Both the position numbers and the translations under genes were made by a program. Source: Arthrobacter sp. MYb227 (GTDB lineage Bacteria; Actinomycetota; Actinomycetes; Actinomycetales; Micrococcaceae). Taken from it: a DNA stretch of 64,000 nt. Shown in pieces: positions 35,198-44,564 of the stretch. The notes below the pieces were generated by a model, which saw only the letters and a list, made by a program, of their open reading frames with translations, made no database searches and was not told the DNA's origin. The stretch covers positions 496,001-560,000 of the forward strand of contig NZ_PCPT01000001.1 in the NCBI RefSeq assembly GCF_002975435.1, written 5' to 3'. Each line of letters begins with the position of its first letter. The first letter of the stretch is position 1.

Positions 35198-36364
35198 TTA
35201 GAGCTTCGCAAACGCCTGCTCGAGATCGGCAATGAGATCTTCGGGATCTTCGATACCCACCGAAAGGCGCAAAAGGTTCACCGGTACGGCAAGTTCGGTA
35301 CCCTTCACAGAGGCGTGGGTCATTTCCGACGGATAGTTCATCAGCGATTCAATGCCGCCCAGGGATTCGGCAAGCGTGAAGATGCGGGTGGCTTCGGCAA
35401 CCGTTCGAGCCGCTGCTTCTCCCCCGGTGAATTGCACCGAGACCATGCCACCAAAATCGCGCATCTGCGCCTTGGCAAGCTCGTGGCCCGGGTGATCTTC
35501 AAGCCCCGGGTAGTGTACCGCCTCAACTTCGGGGCGGGCCTGCAGCCAACGAGCAACCTCCATCGCGTTGGCCGAATGTGCCTTCATGCGCACCCCCAAC
35601 GTCTTGAGCCCACGGGTGGTCAAAAATGCATCCATGGGTCCGGAGACCGCACCAACGGCAAATTGGATGAAACCGATCTTTTCCGCAAGTTCGGCGTCCT
35701 TGACGATAATTGCGCCACCTACCACGTCGGAGTGCCCGCCGATGTACTTGGTGGTTGAATGCACCACCACATCGGCACCCAGATCCAGTGGCTGCTGCAG
35801 ATACGGCGAGGCGAACGTGTTATCGACAACCAACAGGGCTCCGGCCTCATGGGCGATCTGCGCAACGGCGCGGATATCGGTCACCCGCATCATGGGGTTA
35901 GACGGGGTTTCAACCCACACCAGACGGGTGTTGTTGGCCTTGATGGCTTCGGCGAGCGCCGTGTGGTCTTCCATGTCCACTGCAGTGTTTCCGATTCCCC
36001 AGCTGCCCAAGACGCGGGAGATCAGTCGGTAGGTTCCTCCGTAGGCGTCGTTACCTAGAACGATGTGATCCCCGGGTGCGGTGAGCGCTCGGATCAGTGA
36101 GTCTTCCGCGGCGAGGCCCGAGGAGAAGGAGTAGGCGTGGGTGCCGTTTTCTAGGGCTGCTAGTTGTTCTTGGAGTGCGTCGCGGGTGGGGTTTCCACCG
36201 CGTCCGTATTCGTAGCCGGCGCGTAGGTTTCCGATTCCATCTTGGGCGTAGGTTGAGGAGAAGTGTAGGGGTGGGACGACGGCGCCGGTGCGTGGTTCGA
36301 ATCCTTGGCCTGCGTGTACTGCGCGGGTGTTGAAGCCTTGGGTGTTTTGGGTGTTCTCGCTCAT
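35198..36364 (-). CDS. metB: Cystathionine gamma-synthase/lyase
   Basis: The 388-residue PLP enzyme is of the Cys/Met metabolism family. GYEYGRGGNPTRDALQEQLAALENG lies in the N-terminal part; the PLP lysine is in VVHSTTKYIGGHSDVVGG; VEATRIFTLAESLGGIESLMNYPSEMTHAS is the C-terminal signature. Family members make cystathionine from an activated homoserine and cysteine, or cleave it. Cbs lies directly upstream on the same strand, so the pair may run reverse transsulfuration (homocysteine to cysteine), as proposed for mycobacteria. Confidence 0.93.
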   Translation of the reverse strand: MSENTQNTQGFNTRAVHAGQGFEPRTGAVVPPLHFSSTYAQDGIGNLRAGYEYGRGGNPTRDALQEQLAALENGTHAYSFSSGLAAEDSLIRALTAPGDHIVLGNDAYGGTYRLISRVLGSWGIGNTAVDMEDHTALAEAIKANNTRLVWVETPSNPMMRVTDIRAVAQIAHEAGALLVVDNTFASPYLQQPLDLGADVVVHSTTKYIGGHSDVVGGAIIVKDAELAEKIGFIQFAVGAVSGPMDAFLTTRGLKTLGVRMKAHSANAMEVARWLQARPEVEAVHYPGLEDHPGHELAKAQMRDFGGMVSVQFTGGEAAARTVAEATRIFTLAESLGGIESLMNYPSEMTHASVKGTELAVPVNLLRLSVGIEDPEDLIADLEQAFAKL

Positions 36365-36415
36365 GGTGTGGGAGTCCTTTACTGACTAACGCTGTGAGGT
36401 TCTGCGTTGAGGTGG

Positions 36416-37792
36416 TTAGTTGGTGAGGTAGGCCAGCAGGTCGTGGCGGGTGATCACGCCTATTGCTTCACCGTCTTGGGTTACCAGCAGTGCATCGTTA
36501 CCTGCAAGGCGGGTACGGGCCGTGTCGATGGATTCGTGGATACCGATTTTGGGTAGGTCTGTGGTGGCCAATGGACCCACCGGATCGGTGAGGGAGATTT
36601 CTTTACGGAAGAGTTTATCGGTCAGCGTGCGTTCGTCGATATACCCGCGAACTTCACCTAGGCGTACCGGCGGTTGGGTGCTGAGAACCGGTAGTGCGGA
36701 GACCGCGTAGTAGTTCATGGTGGCGATTGCATCACGGACCGTCTCGTTTTGTAGCGTGTGGATCAGTGCCGGTAGTTCGGTAGTCTTGGTGCCCAGGAGT
36801 TTGGCGACAGTATCTGAGTCATCGGTACCCAAGAAGCCGTAGGAGCGCATCCAGGAGTCGTTGAAGATCTTGCCCAGGTATCCGCGTCCCCCATCCGGGG
36901 CGATGACAACTACCAGGGCATCTTCGGGTAGGTCCTTGGCCACGCGTAGGGCCGCGACTACTGCCATCCCGGAAGATCCACCCACCAGTAGGCCTTCTTC
37001 CTTGGCTAGGCGTCGGGTCATGGCGAAGGCTTCGGCATCGCGTACCGGAAGCACCTCATCGGGAACCGTCGGATCGTAGTTTCCCGGCCACATGTCCTCG
37101 CCAACTCCCTCAACGAAGTAGGGACGTCCATTACCCCCGGAGTAGACCGAGCCATCGGGGTCCGCGGCAATGACACGTACGGCCCCGCCGGTGCGGTCTG
37201 CCGAAACTTCTTTGAGATAGCGTCCGGTGCCGGTGATGGTTCCACCGGTTCCGGCGGCAATGACCACATGGGTGAGGTTCCCATCGGTATCGTTCCAGAT
37301 TTCTGGTCCGGTGCTCTCATAGTGGCTTTGCGGGGCTGCGGGGTTTGAGAATTGGTCTGGTTTGTAGGCTCCGGGAATTTCGCGTACCAGCTTATCCGAG
37401 ACACCGTAGTAGGACTGGGGTGAATCCGGTGCCACAGCGGTGGGAGTGACTACTACTTGGGCCCCGTAGGCGCGCAGCACATCACGCTTTTCTTCGCCAA
37501 CCTTGTCCGGGGTGACGAATATAGTTTTGTAGCCCTTGAGTTGGCCAACCATAGCTAGTCCTACCCCGGTATTACCGCTGGTGGGTTCCACGATGGTTCC
37601 CCCGGGTAAGAGCTGTCCACTGGATTCTGCGTTTTCAACCATTTTCAGGGCAATGCGGTCTTTAATTGACCCGCCGGGGTTGAGGTATTCGAGTTTTAGT
37701 AGCACCGTTGCCTTGATTCCGGCCGTCACGGAGTTGAGCCGAACCAGTGGGGTGTTACCAATCAAATCAAGGACTGTATGTGCGTACTTCAT
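36416..37792 (-). CDS. cbs: Cystathionine beta-synthase
   Basis: The 458-residue enzyme joins homocysteine and serine. The catalytic part has DLIGNTPLVRLNSV, the PLP lysine in YLNPGGSIKDRIA, SGNTGVGLAMV and GTGGTITGTGRYLK. The last 120 residues are a pair of CBS domains (AIATMNYYAVSALPVLS and GEAIGVITRHDLLAYL), a regulatory module in some family members. I take the ATG at 37792 (MKYAHTV) as the start because homologues begin there; an extension to 37861 is open. The metB gene follows after 51 bases. Confidence 0.92.
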   Translation of the reverse strand: MKYAHTVLDLIGNTPLVRLNSVTAGIKATVLLKLEYLNPGGSIKDRIALKMVENAESSGQLLPGGTIVEPTSGNTGVGLAMVGQLKGYKTIFVTPDKVGEEKRDVLRAYGAQVVVTPTAVAPDSPQSYYGVSDKLVREIPGAYKPDQFSNPAAPQSHYESTGPEIWNDTDGNLTHVVIAAGTGGTITGTGRYLKEVSADRTGGAVRVIAADPDGSVYSGGNGRPYFVEGVGEDMWPGNYDPTVPDEVLPVRDAEAFAMTRRLAKEEGLLVGGSSGMAVVAALRVAKDLPEDALVVVIAPDGGRGYLGKIFNDSWMRSYGFLGTDDSDTVAKLLGTKTTELPALIHTLQNETVRDAIATMNYYAVSALPVLSTQPPVRLGEVRGYIDERTLTDKLFRKEISLTDPVGPLATTDLPKIGIHESIDTARTRLAGNDALLVTQDGEAIGVITRHDLLAYLTN

Positions 37793-37926
37793 GGCCGAAA
37801 CTCTACCGCCGGAGATATCGAATGATGCCGTGGTTTGTAGTGAATCTTCATGAAGAGTCATGAGGAGTCTTAGGTGAGCGCCGTAGCGATCGGTTTACTG
37901 TATGGGCTAGATGGGAAGATGGAACT

Positions 37927-38919
37927 ATGCTCCTCGAACCGGCCCACAGGCTCCCGCCAAGCGACGCCCACTTGGTGTGGGAGCCGGGTGGACCCTATGC
38001 GTTGCGCTCAACCCTGGGGATCTTGCAGCGTGGACCTCAAGATCCGAGCACCACGGTGGGGAACGCGCAGGCGTGGTTATGTTTTGTTACCAGTAGCGGT
38101 CCGGTGACCGTGCGAGTCTCACGTGGTGGTGGGATCAGTTCACCGGTGCTCCTTGAAGCGTGGGGGCCCGGGGCTCATGCTGCCGTGGAGCATGGGTTGG
38201 AGCTTCTGGGCGCCACCGATCTGTGGGATGAGTTTGATGCGCCCACGTTTAGGGAAAGCCTTCCCCCATTTGTTGCCCAAACGCGTCGGGCACATCCCGG
38301 GTTACGGTTTCCTACCACCGGGCGCATGTTTGATGCCTTGCTACCGGCAATCCTTGAACAAAAGGTCACCGTCATAGAGGCGCACTTCGCCTACCGATAT
38401 TTGACTTTACTCGTGGGCGAAATTCCGCCGGGTCCCGCTCCCGAAGGCATGCGGCTCCCGCCATCTCCGGAGTCCATCAGGTCGCTTCAGCCATGGCAGT
38501 GGCACGAGGCGCGTGTTGATGCCAAACGAGCCGCAACTGCTGTGCGGGCCGCGGTGCTTGCGCAAAGTCTTGAACGGTGGGGAGGGGTACCGTTAGGCGC
38601 ACGCCGTGCTGGTGTGCCGGGGGAAGGTTCGCTTGAGGCCGCGCTTGGTTCTATCCCGGGTATTGGGCCTTGGAGCATTGCCGAGGTCTTACAACGTACC
38701 CATGGTTCACCGGATCATATTTCGGTCGGAGATTACCATTTGGCTGCTTTTGTTGGTCAGGTACTCACCGGACGACGGGTCAACGATGAGGCAATGCTAG
38801 AGCTGTTAGCTCCCTATAACGGGCATAGGCAACGCGTGGTTCGTTTGCTCGGTGCCTCGGGCGTGCGAAAGCAGGCCTTTGGTCCCCGACTGGCGCCGAT
38901 GGATCATCGTCGCCGCTAA
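37927..38919 (+). CDS. AlkA-like DNA-3-methyladenine glycosylase
   Basis: The 330-residue protein has the helix-hairpin-helix glycosylase fold: LPAILEQKVTVIEAHFAYRYL, the hairpin LGSIPGIGPWSIAEV, and the catalytic aspartate in ISVGDYHLAAFVG. It probably removes alkylated purines. The N-terminal 90 residues are an AlkA-type extra domain. GGAAG lies about 7 bases before the ATG. It diverges from cbs and ends convergently with thioredoxin. Confidence 0.9.
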   Translation: MLLEPAHRLPPSDAHLVWEPGGPYALRSTLGILQRGPQDPSTTVGNAQAWLCFVTSSGPVTVRVSRGGGISSPVLLEAWGPGAHAAVEHGLELLGATDLWDEFDAPTFRESLPPFVAQTRRAHPGLRFPTTGRMFDALLPAILEQKVTVIEAHFAYRYLTLLVGEIPPGPAPEGMRLPPSPESIRSLQPWQWHEARVDAKRAATAVRAAVLAQSLERWGGVPLGARRAGVPGEGSLEAALGSIPGIGPWSIAEVLQRTHGSPDHISVGDYHLAAFVGQVLTGRRVNDEAMLELLAPYNGHRQRVVRLLGASGVRKQAFGPRLAPMDHRRR

Positions 38920-38941
38920 AGACCGCTGAAAAGCTCTTGTA

Positions 38942-39313
38942 TTACTGGGCTTGTGCTTCTTGCTCGGCAATCTGCGCGTGCACTTGTTCCATATCGATCC
39001 CCTTAACGGCGACCACAAGGTCATCGAGTTGCGAGGCATTAAGCGCGCCTGGCTGTGAGAAGACCAAGACCTTGTCACGGAATGCCATCAAGGTAGGAAT
39101 CGAGGTGATGTTTGCTGCGCGAGCCAAGCCCTGCTCCGCTTCGGTATCTACCTTGGCGAATTTGACCTCGGGGAACTTTTCGGACATTTGCTCGTAAACC
39201 GGCGCAAATTGGCGGCATGGTCCGCACCATTCGGCCCAGAAGTCAACGAAGACAATGTCATTTTCTTCAAGTGTCTCGGTGAACTCAGCTTCGGTGATAT
39301 TGATAGTAGCCAT
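38942..39313 (-). CDS. trxA: Thioredoxin
   Basis: The 123-residue protein has VDFWAEWCGPCRQFAPVYEQM with the redox pair CGPC, the cis-proline segment ITSIPTLMAFRD, and a C-terminal helix that ends in an unusual Gln/Ala-rich tail (AQIAEQEAQAQ). It reduces disulfides in the cytoplasm. GAGGT lies 1-6 bases before the ATG. The order with the convergent AlkA gene has no evident functional meaning. Confidence 0.93.
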   Translation of the reverse strand: MATINITEAEFTETLEENDIVFVDFWAEWCGPCRQFAPVYEQMSEKFPEVKFAKVDTEAEQGLARAANITSIPTLMAFRDKVLVFSQPGALNASQLDDLVVAVKGIDMEQVHAQIAEQEAQAQ

Positions 39314-39493
39314 ACCTCAACGGTACCGCGAAGAGTCTTTGAAGCCCCACTTTTGAGCTCCCAGAAGCAACCGGGTCTTTGGCTAACGCAGCGTTTATCC
39401 ACAGTCCCGCGCTCGCTGACCCACTATCGGTCAAACGAACCTATCCTCGAATGACAGCGTTTTGGAGAGGGTTTGAAGCGAAAGGAGCCAGCC

Positions 39494-39907
39494 ATGTCAC
39501 GTTGTACTTTGTTACTGATTACCACCGGTGAATCCGGCCGAAAAGCCATGTCGGAAGGAATGCTTTTGGCCGAGCGGTATGTAGACGGTTTACCCGTCGA
39601 TCTGGCTATTACCGATTCCGTTCCATTTGCCGTTGCTCCGGCACAACGGATTCAACAGCGCATTTCTTATCCAATACAGTTGGATGATGCTTCGGAGGCC
39701 GCTACCGCCGTTGGACCGCTGCAGGCCATCTGGGATGGCAAGAAATGGTTGACCCCAGGATTCTGTCCGCCCAAACCTTTGGATGACAACGGAGCCACCT
39801 CATGGCAGTGGGCACACTACAATGCGGTGTTGCAGGCACCAGAAGATGCTTTGATGTTGCTCTGGGATATTTTTGTGGTTCCTATGAATCAGCACATGGC
39901 AGCCTGA
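39494..39907 (+). CDS. Hypothetical protein
   Basis: The 137-residue cytoplasmic protein starts MSRCTLLLITTGESGRKAMSEGM and includes PGFCPPKPLDDNGATSWQWAHYNAV. AAAGGAG lies 7 bases before the ATG at 39494, so I prefer it over the ATG 21 bases earlier. No family is recognised, no signal peptide or membrane helix is seen. It is isolated between trxA and tRNA-Tyr. Confidence 0.65.
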   Translation: MSRCTLLLITTGESGRKAMSEGMLLAERYVDGLPVDLAITDSVPFAVAPAQRIQQRISYPIQLDDASEAATAVGPLQAIWDGKKWLTPGFCPPKPLDDNGATSWQWAHYNAVLQAPEDALMLLWDIFVVPMNQHMAA

Positions 39908-40048
39908 GGAAAAATACCTGGTCAAAACTTTCCGCAGTCAGTTCTCGGTTAGTTGAGTGGGTCACTAACGTGGCTCTGGCTGCGGGATCTCCTACTTGGC
40001 TTGCCAGCACCTCAGACTAGCTGGGATGCCGGGTTCGCGCAGAAAATG

Positions 40049-40094
40049 AAAGAAGCTCGCTTTCAAATCTTTCGATTTGGAAGCGAGCTTCTTT
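40049..40094. terminator. Bidirectional terminator before tRNA-Tyr
   Basis: AAAGAAGCTCGCTT (40049-40062) pairs with AAGCGAGCTTCTTT (40081-40094); the stem goes on with CAAATC/GATTTG. It can end tRNA-Tyr on the minus strand. Confidence 0.82.
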
Positions 40095-40101
40095 AGTTCG
40101 G

Positions 40102-40183
40102 TGGCAGATACTGGATTCGAACCAGTGAAGGCGATGCCAGCTGATTTACAGTCAGCTCCCTTTGGCCACTCGGGTAATCTGCC
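40102..40183 (-). tRNA. tRNA-Tyr (GTA)
   Basis: On the minus strand 82 bases begin GGCAGATTACCCGAGTGGCC, with anticodon stem GCTGA/TCAGC and loop CTGTAAA (anticodon GTA), a long variable arm typical of class II tRNA, T arm CTGGTTCGAATCCAG, and acceptor ATCTGCC. CCA is not encoded. Confidence 0.95.
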
Positions 40184-40210
40184 GAACTGTTCCCTTGGGA
40201 ACGAGTAGAA

Positions 40211-40216
40211 ACTCTA
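40211..40216 (-). promoter_or_regulatory. -10 box of tRNA-Tyr
   Basis: TAGAGT on the minus strand, with TTGTAT 18 bases upstream as a -35 candidate. The following leader matches that of both tRNA-Thr genes. Confidence 0.6.
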
Positions 40217-40340
40217 CCCGACTTTTTTCAAAAGATACAATCGAATCGTACGTGAGCTGCCCCACACCCTACTTTCGGGGCATTTGCGCACCCCCGGTAG
40301 GCTTGTAGGTAAAGCCAATCACTACTCAAGGAGGCTCCAT

Positions 40341-40829
40341 ATGGCGAGCGATTCAACCTTTGATGTTGTCAGCAAGGTAGACAGCCAAGAAGTGTCCAAC
40401 GCACTGAACCAGGCCCAGAAGGAAATCGTACAGCGCTACGACTTTAAGGGTGTCGGCGCAGAAATCGACTTCAGCGGCGAAAAGATTCTCATGAAGGCGA
40501 ACTCCGAGGAACGCGTTAAGGCAGTTCTGGATATCTTCCAGTCCAAGCTGGTTCGTCGCAACATTTCCCTCAAGTCTCTGGACGCAGGCGAGCCATTCGC
40601 TTCGGGCAAGGAATTCCGTATCGAGGCCGAGATCGTCGAGGGCATTGCCCAGGATATTGCTAAGAAGATCAACAAGCTCATTCGCGATGAGGGACCCAAG
40701 GGCGTTAAGTCCACCATCCAGGGCGATGAATTGCGTGTCTCTTCAAAGTCACGCGATGATCTGCAGTCCACCATGGCACTGCTGCGCGCCTTTGAAGATG
40801 CAGACCTACAGTTTGTGAACTTCCGCTAA
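40341..40829 (+). CDS. YajQ-family nucleotide-binding protein
   Basis: The 162-residue protein opens with DSTFDVVSKVDSQEVSNALNQAQKEIVQRYDFKGVGAEIDF and ends LRVSSKSRDDLQSTMALLRAFEDADLQFVNFR, both nearly invariant in YajQ. In Xanthomonas a YajQ protein binds cyclic di-GMP; in other bacteria the ligand and role are unclear. AAGGAGG lies 7 bases before the ATG. It is a single gene with its own terminator. Confidence 0.95.
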   Translation: MASDSTFDVVSKVDSQEVSNALNQAQKEIVQRYDFKGVGAEIDFSGEKILMKANSEERVKAVLDIFQSKLVRRNISLKSLDAGEPFASGKEFRIEAEIVEGIAQDIAKKINKLIRDEGPKGVKSTIQGDELRVSSKSRDDLQSTMALLRAFEDADLQFVNFR

Positions 40830-40851
40830 ATAAGGATTATCAAAACGCACC

Positions 40852-40892
40852 GAGAGCCGGCACCCATGCAATGTGGTTGCCGGCTCTCTTGC
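40852..40892 (+). terminator. Terminator after yajQ
   Basis: GAGAGCCGGC (40852-40861) pairs with GCCGGCTCTC (40879-40888), followed by TTGC; the loop also pairs partly. Confidence 0.7.
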
Positions 40893-40952
40893 GCTGCTCC
40901 CCGGTAGCTCGCTGACCCGCGGCGGTGGACCCGTCACCATGGCACTCCGCGA

Positions 40953-42251
40953 CTACGTAAATAGCCCTTGCCCCAGGTACTGCCCTGCTCTGATTCCAGG
41001 TGGCACGGCAAAGAGGCCCGAACCAGTGTGTTTGAGATATTCCGATAGCGCGTCGTTCTTGGCCAGGTTGTTTTGCATTGGAATAAAATGGGTCCGCGGA
41101 TCCACTACGAAGGCTATAAAAAAGAGCCCGGCGTCTAATCTCCCCAAGCCATCGGACCCATCGGTGTAGTTAAACCCCCGACGCAGCATCCGAACCCCGG
41201 CATTGGTATCCGGGTGCGCAAGTCGAACATGGGAATCCATGGGCATAATCGGGCCGCTCCTGCCTTCCATAGCAAAATCGGGCTCACTGAATTCCGTACC
41301 ACCGGAAAGTGGTGCGCCCTGTGCCTTGGTGCGTCCAAAGATATTCTCTTGCTCGCGCAGTGAGGATCGATCCCAGGTTTCAATGTGCATCCGAATGCGC
41401 CGCGCTACAAGGTAACTACCAGCATTCATCCACGCCTCGTTACCTGTCTTGCCGCTGACCCAGACATGTTCATCGAGCGCCTTTTGCTCTTCCGCCTTGA
41501 GGTTCGCGGTGCCATCTTTGAACCCAAAGAGATTCCGTGGTGTCTTTTGCGCGGTGCTAGTCGAGGAGGTGCGCCCAAACCCAATCTGCGACCAGCGCAC
41601 GGTAGCCGTCCCAAAGGCTATGCGCGCCAGATTCCGTACGGCATGCACCGCAACCTGCGGATCATCGGCGCATGCCTGCACCACAAGGTCTCCCCCACTG
41701 CGAGCGTCCTCCAAAGCATCCCCGGGAAAATGAGGCAACTGCACTAATGCTTCGGGAATCTTGTCCGAGAGCCCGAAGCGAGGCTGGGAGTTGGTAAGGA
41801 AAAAAGAGCGACCAAAACCAACCGTCACACTCAAATGACTTGCGCTCAAATCCAGTGCTTCACCGGTGTCCTCGGGCGGTGCATCATAGCTACCCCCGGT
41901 CGCCCCAAATTCCCCAACATCGGCACCACGCATCATGTGCTCGATTGCATCGGTCCAGTCTTTGAGCAGCGCGATGACCTCGGCGCGGTCTTGGGTGATG
42001 ATGTCGAAGGCGGCCATGTGCATACGATCTTGAGCCTCGGTGGCGATCCCCGCTTGGTGTTCTCCATAGAATTCAACAACATCGCTTACCGGGACGGCTG
42101 CGGCTTGGGAACCCGAAAGGATTCCCTGCCCCAGGGCCCCGGCAGCCACCCCTAGCCCACCGGCACCGAGCGCACCGAGCATGGCACGCCGACTGAACCC
42201 TCGTTGTGAAGTTGAAGAGGGGTCCTTATCGGCGGTTGGGGGTTGGCTCAT
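40953..42251 (-). CDS. efeB: Dye-decolourising heme peroxidase, Tat-exported
   Basis: The 432-residue protein has a twin-arginine signal, FSRRAMLGALGAGGLGVAAG, for export with heme bound. The DyP motif is LFGFKDGTANLK (GxxDG) and the proximal His/Arg region is PDTNAGVRMLRRGFNYTDG. EfeB acts with EfeU and EfeO on iron: it has been proposed to oxidise Fe(II) for the permease or to release iron from heme. It is the third gene of the efeUOB operon, with a 4-base gap to efeO. Confidence 0.94.
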   Translation of the reverse strand: MSQPPTADKDPSSTSQRGFSRRAMLGALGAGGLGVAAGALGQGILSGSQAAAVPVSDVVEFYGEHQAGIATEAQDRMHMAAFDIITQDRAEVIALLKDWTDAIEHMMRGADVGEFGATGGSYDAPPEDTGEALDLSASHLSVTVGFGRSFFLTNSQPRFGLSDKIPEALVQLPHFPGDALEDARSGGDLVVQACADDPQVAVHAVRNLARIAFGTATVRWSQIGFGRTSSTSTAQKTPRNLFGFKDGTANLKAEEQKALDEHVWVSGKTGNEAWMNAGSYLVARRIRMHIETWDRSSLREQENIFGRTKAQGAPLSGGTEFSEPDFAMEGRSGPIMPMDSHVRLAHPDTNAGVRMLRRGFNYTDGSDGLGRLDAGLFFIAFVVDPRTHFIPMQNNLAKNDALSEYLKHTGSGLFAVPPGIRAGQYLGQGLFT

Positions 42252-42255
42252 AGTT

Positions 42256-43416
42256 CTACTTCACCACTGCTGCGGTGAGTTTGGACAGTGGTTCGGCCAG
42301 TGCGTCAACAGCTGTGCTCAATTCCTTGACCTGTACCTCGGTTAGATCGTTGTAGAAGGTGAACCCGTCCCCTACCTTGTGTGTGTCCAAGATTTTCTGC
42401 AAGGCACTGAATTTGGCATCCAACGCGGCATCCAGTTCGGCGTCGGCGTCACCAAGTAGTGGCTTGAGGTCTTCGTAGGCAATGCGCGCGCCATCAACAT
42501 TGGCCTGGAAATCCCAAAGGTCAGTGTGCGACCAGATCTCTTCCTCGCCGGTAACCTTTCCGGTTGCCACCTCATCGAGCAGTTCCTTAGCCCCATTGGC
42601 CAATTTATCCGGGGTAAAGGTCAAGGTAAGTACGCGAGCTTGTAATTCTTCGGTGTCAGCAACCATCTTCTGAGCCAACGCGGCACGCTGGGGTGCGGTC
42701 ATTGACGTGTAGCCGCTGGCAGGTGGCCACAGGTCTTTTTCCGCTCGGTGCCAGCCTGTCCACTCTTGATCCGCTTCAAGATCGGCCTCGCGTGCATCCA
42801 GGATTGGATCGAGGTCTCCGAATGATTCGGCAACGGGTTCGATGCGTTCCCAGTGCATGCGAACCTGCGGGTAGAGCGCACGGGCCGTGGCTTCATCGCC
42901 CTGTTCAAACGCCGTAGCGAATTCCTTGGTCCCGGCCAGTAGCTGCTCGGCCTGATCTTTCACATAGGCCGCATACAAGGTGACTGCCTGCTTCTGCAGT
43001 TCGGCCCGGTCTGCACTTACGGTTTGTCCTTCGGGCGCGGCACTGAGTTCGAAGCCGGCACGAATCCCCTCCCCGACCATTCCGGGTTTGCAGGCGGTGA
43101 TGTATTTACCTTCCGGTGCCATGACAACGAGATCTCGAGTGAGACCCGGGCCAATGTTTTCCACTTCGCCAACAATCCGTAGCCCGTCTTCGGCAAGCAG
43201 GTAGAACTCGGTGACCTGTGTTCCATCATTTTTGACTTCAAATTTCACGGTTCCACCAGGTGCCGTTGCCGCCGAAAGCGCGCAGGCGTCAGCGGTGCTG
43301 TTGACCTTGATTGAATCATCCGCTGAACTATCAGGTGCGTTGGTAGTACAACCGCTGAGGGCCAGCACCGCCACCGAGAAGGCGGCGCTCAGGTACAAGG
43401 GGCGAAGTTGTTTCAT
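42256..43416 (-). CDS. efeO: Iron-uptake lipoprotein, cupredoxin plus M75 domain
   Basis: The 386-residue protein has a lipobox (VLALSGC), an N-terminal cupredoxin-like domain (VKVNSTADACALSAATAPGG, ACKPGMVGEGIRAGF) and a C-terminal M75 domain with the metal motif in VRMHWERIEPVAESFGDLDP (HxxE). It should bind iron or copper outside the membrane and pass iron to EfeU. AAGGAA lies 7 bases before the ATG at 43416, better than the ATG 18 bases upstream. Second gene of the operon. Confidence 0.93.
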   Translation of the reverse strand: MKQLRPLYLSAAFSVAVLALSGCTTNAPDSSADDSIKVNSTADACALSAATAPGGTVKFEVKNDGTQVTEFYLLAEDGLRIVGEVENIGPGLTRDLVVMAPEGKYITACKPGMVGEGIRAGFELSAAPEGQTVSADRAELQKQAVTLYAAYVKDQAEQLLAGTKEFATAFEQGDEATARALYPQVRMHWERIEPVAESFGDLDPILDAREADLEADQEWTGWHRAEKDLWPPASGYTSMTAPQRAALAQKMVADTEELQARVLTLTFTPDKLANGAKELLDEVATGKVTGEEEIWSHTDLWDFQANVDGARIAYEDLKPLLGDADAELDAALDAKFSALQKILDTHKVGDGFTFYNDLTEVQVKELSTAVDALAEPLSKLTAAVVK

Positions 43417-43440
43417 TGGCGGTTTCCTTGACATTTGGGG

Positions 43441-44286
43441 TTAGTGAGCAGGGCTCGTAAGGGGTGTTGTAGCTGTTGCCTTGTGAGGGCTCTTGATACG
43501 CATCATGAAGATAAACATCACCGGAACCACGTACGCGGTCCAAATAATTGCCTCTAGCCAGGTGGTGGCCGGAGAGAAATTGAATACACCCTTGAGCAGA
43601 GTTCCGAGGAATCCCCCGGGCGCAATCACGTGTGATACGTCGAAGGCAAGATTGTGTAAACCGGGCAGGAATCCGGCCTCTTGCAGATCGTGGACGCCAT
43701 AGGCAAGCACCCCGGCCGCAACAACGATCAGTGCTGCTCCGGTCCACGTGAAGAACTTTGAAAGATTGATTTTCACTACGCCACGCTTAAGCAAGACCCC
43801 GAGCCCAATGGCGACGAGGATACCTAAGGTTGCGCCAAATAGTGGCTGCCAGGTACCGCCAGTGGCACGCGTTGCCGCCCAAAGAAACATCGCAGTTTCA
43901 AGTCCTTCGCGCCCCACCGCAAGCGCACCAACCAGTACCAAGCCGATGGCGGAGCCTTCGGCAACTTTGTCGACCTTGCCGCGTAAATCCGCGGCAAGGT
44001 GTTTCGAGGCGTTTGCCATCCAAAAGACCATCCAGGTCACAAACCCCACGGCAATGATTGACAGGCCGCCTCCAATGGCTTCCTGTGCCTCAAAAGTTAG
44101 ACCACGCGGGCCAAAGGTCAGCAAGGCACCGAATGCCAGTGACACGGCGACAGCGATTCCGACACCCACAAAAATGCGCGGTACCAGCTGGGATCGACCA
44201 GTTTTTTGTAGGTAGGCAAGCAACAGCACAACAACGAGCACTGCCTCCAGCCCTTCGCGTAGGCCGATCAGAAAGTTCGCTGTCAT
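43441..44286 (-). CDS. efeU: FTR1-family iron permease
   Basis: The 281-residue permease has seven helices and two REGLE motifs, IGLREGLEAVLVVVLLLAYL and VGREGLETAMFLWAATRA, which bind iron in the channel. It is the first gene of efeUOB, which imports ferrous iron, often under acid or iron-limited conditions. AAGGAAA lies before the ATG. The upstream region (44287 onward) should carry the iron-responsive control site, but I could not identify a good one. Confidence 0.94.
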   Translation of the reverse strand: MTANFLIGLREGLEAVLVVVLLLAYLQKTGRSQLVPRIFVGVGIAVAVSLAFGALLTFGPRGLTFEAQEAIGGGLSIIAVGFVTWMVFWMANASKHLAADLRGKVDKVAEGSAIGLVLVGALAVGREGLETAMFLWAATRATGGTWQPLFGATLGILVAIGLGVLLKRGVVKINLSKFFTWTGAALIVVAAGVLAYGVHDLQEAGFLPGLHNLAFDVSHVIAPGGFLGTLLKGVFNFSPATTWLEAIIWTAYVVPVMFIFMMRIKSPHKATATTPLTSPAH

Positions 44287-44564
44287 AGATTTCCTTCGCC
44301 GTTCATCGTCAACCGATCGGGTTCGCCCGTGCGAGGGGAGTCTTCGGCGGTTAGGCGTGACTTATGCCAATAGGTGATGTACCTGTTGCCTATTGAGATT
44401 ACGCCCTACTGTTATTCGGCAGCAAACTGAGAGCCAAGACACTGCCCGAACCGTTCTTCGCAGATTAGCTACCGATCAGATCCTCCCACTTCACATGTAT
44501 ATGGGAGAAGAACTGGTTTCGCGATAGGTCGAACCTCAGCAAAGCTGGAGGTGACTTGGCAAAA
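44287..44564. other. Upstream region of efeUOB
   Basis: This region must carry the efeU promoter. A sequence beginning TTAGGCGTGAC near 44350 has only partial likeness to a DtxR/IdeR box. No gene is seen. Confidence 0.35.

Noticed and set aside
44340-44365. DtxR/IdeR iron box before efeU
   Set aside because: By eye about 11 of 19 positions match the consensus, too weak to claim.
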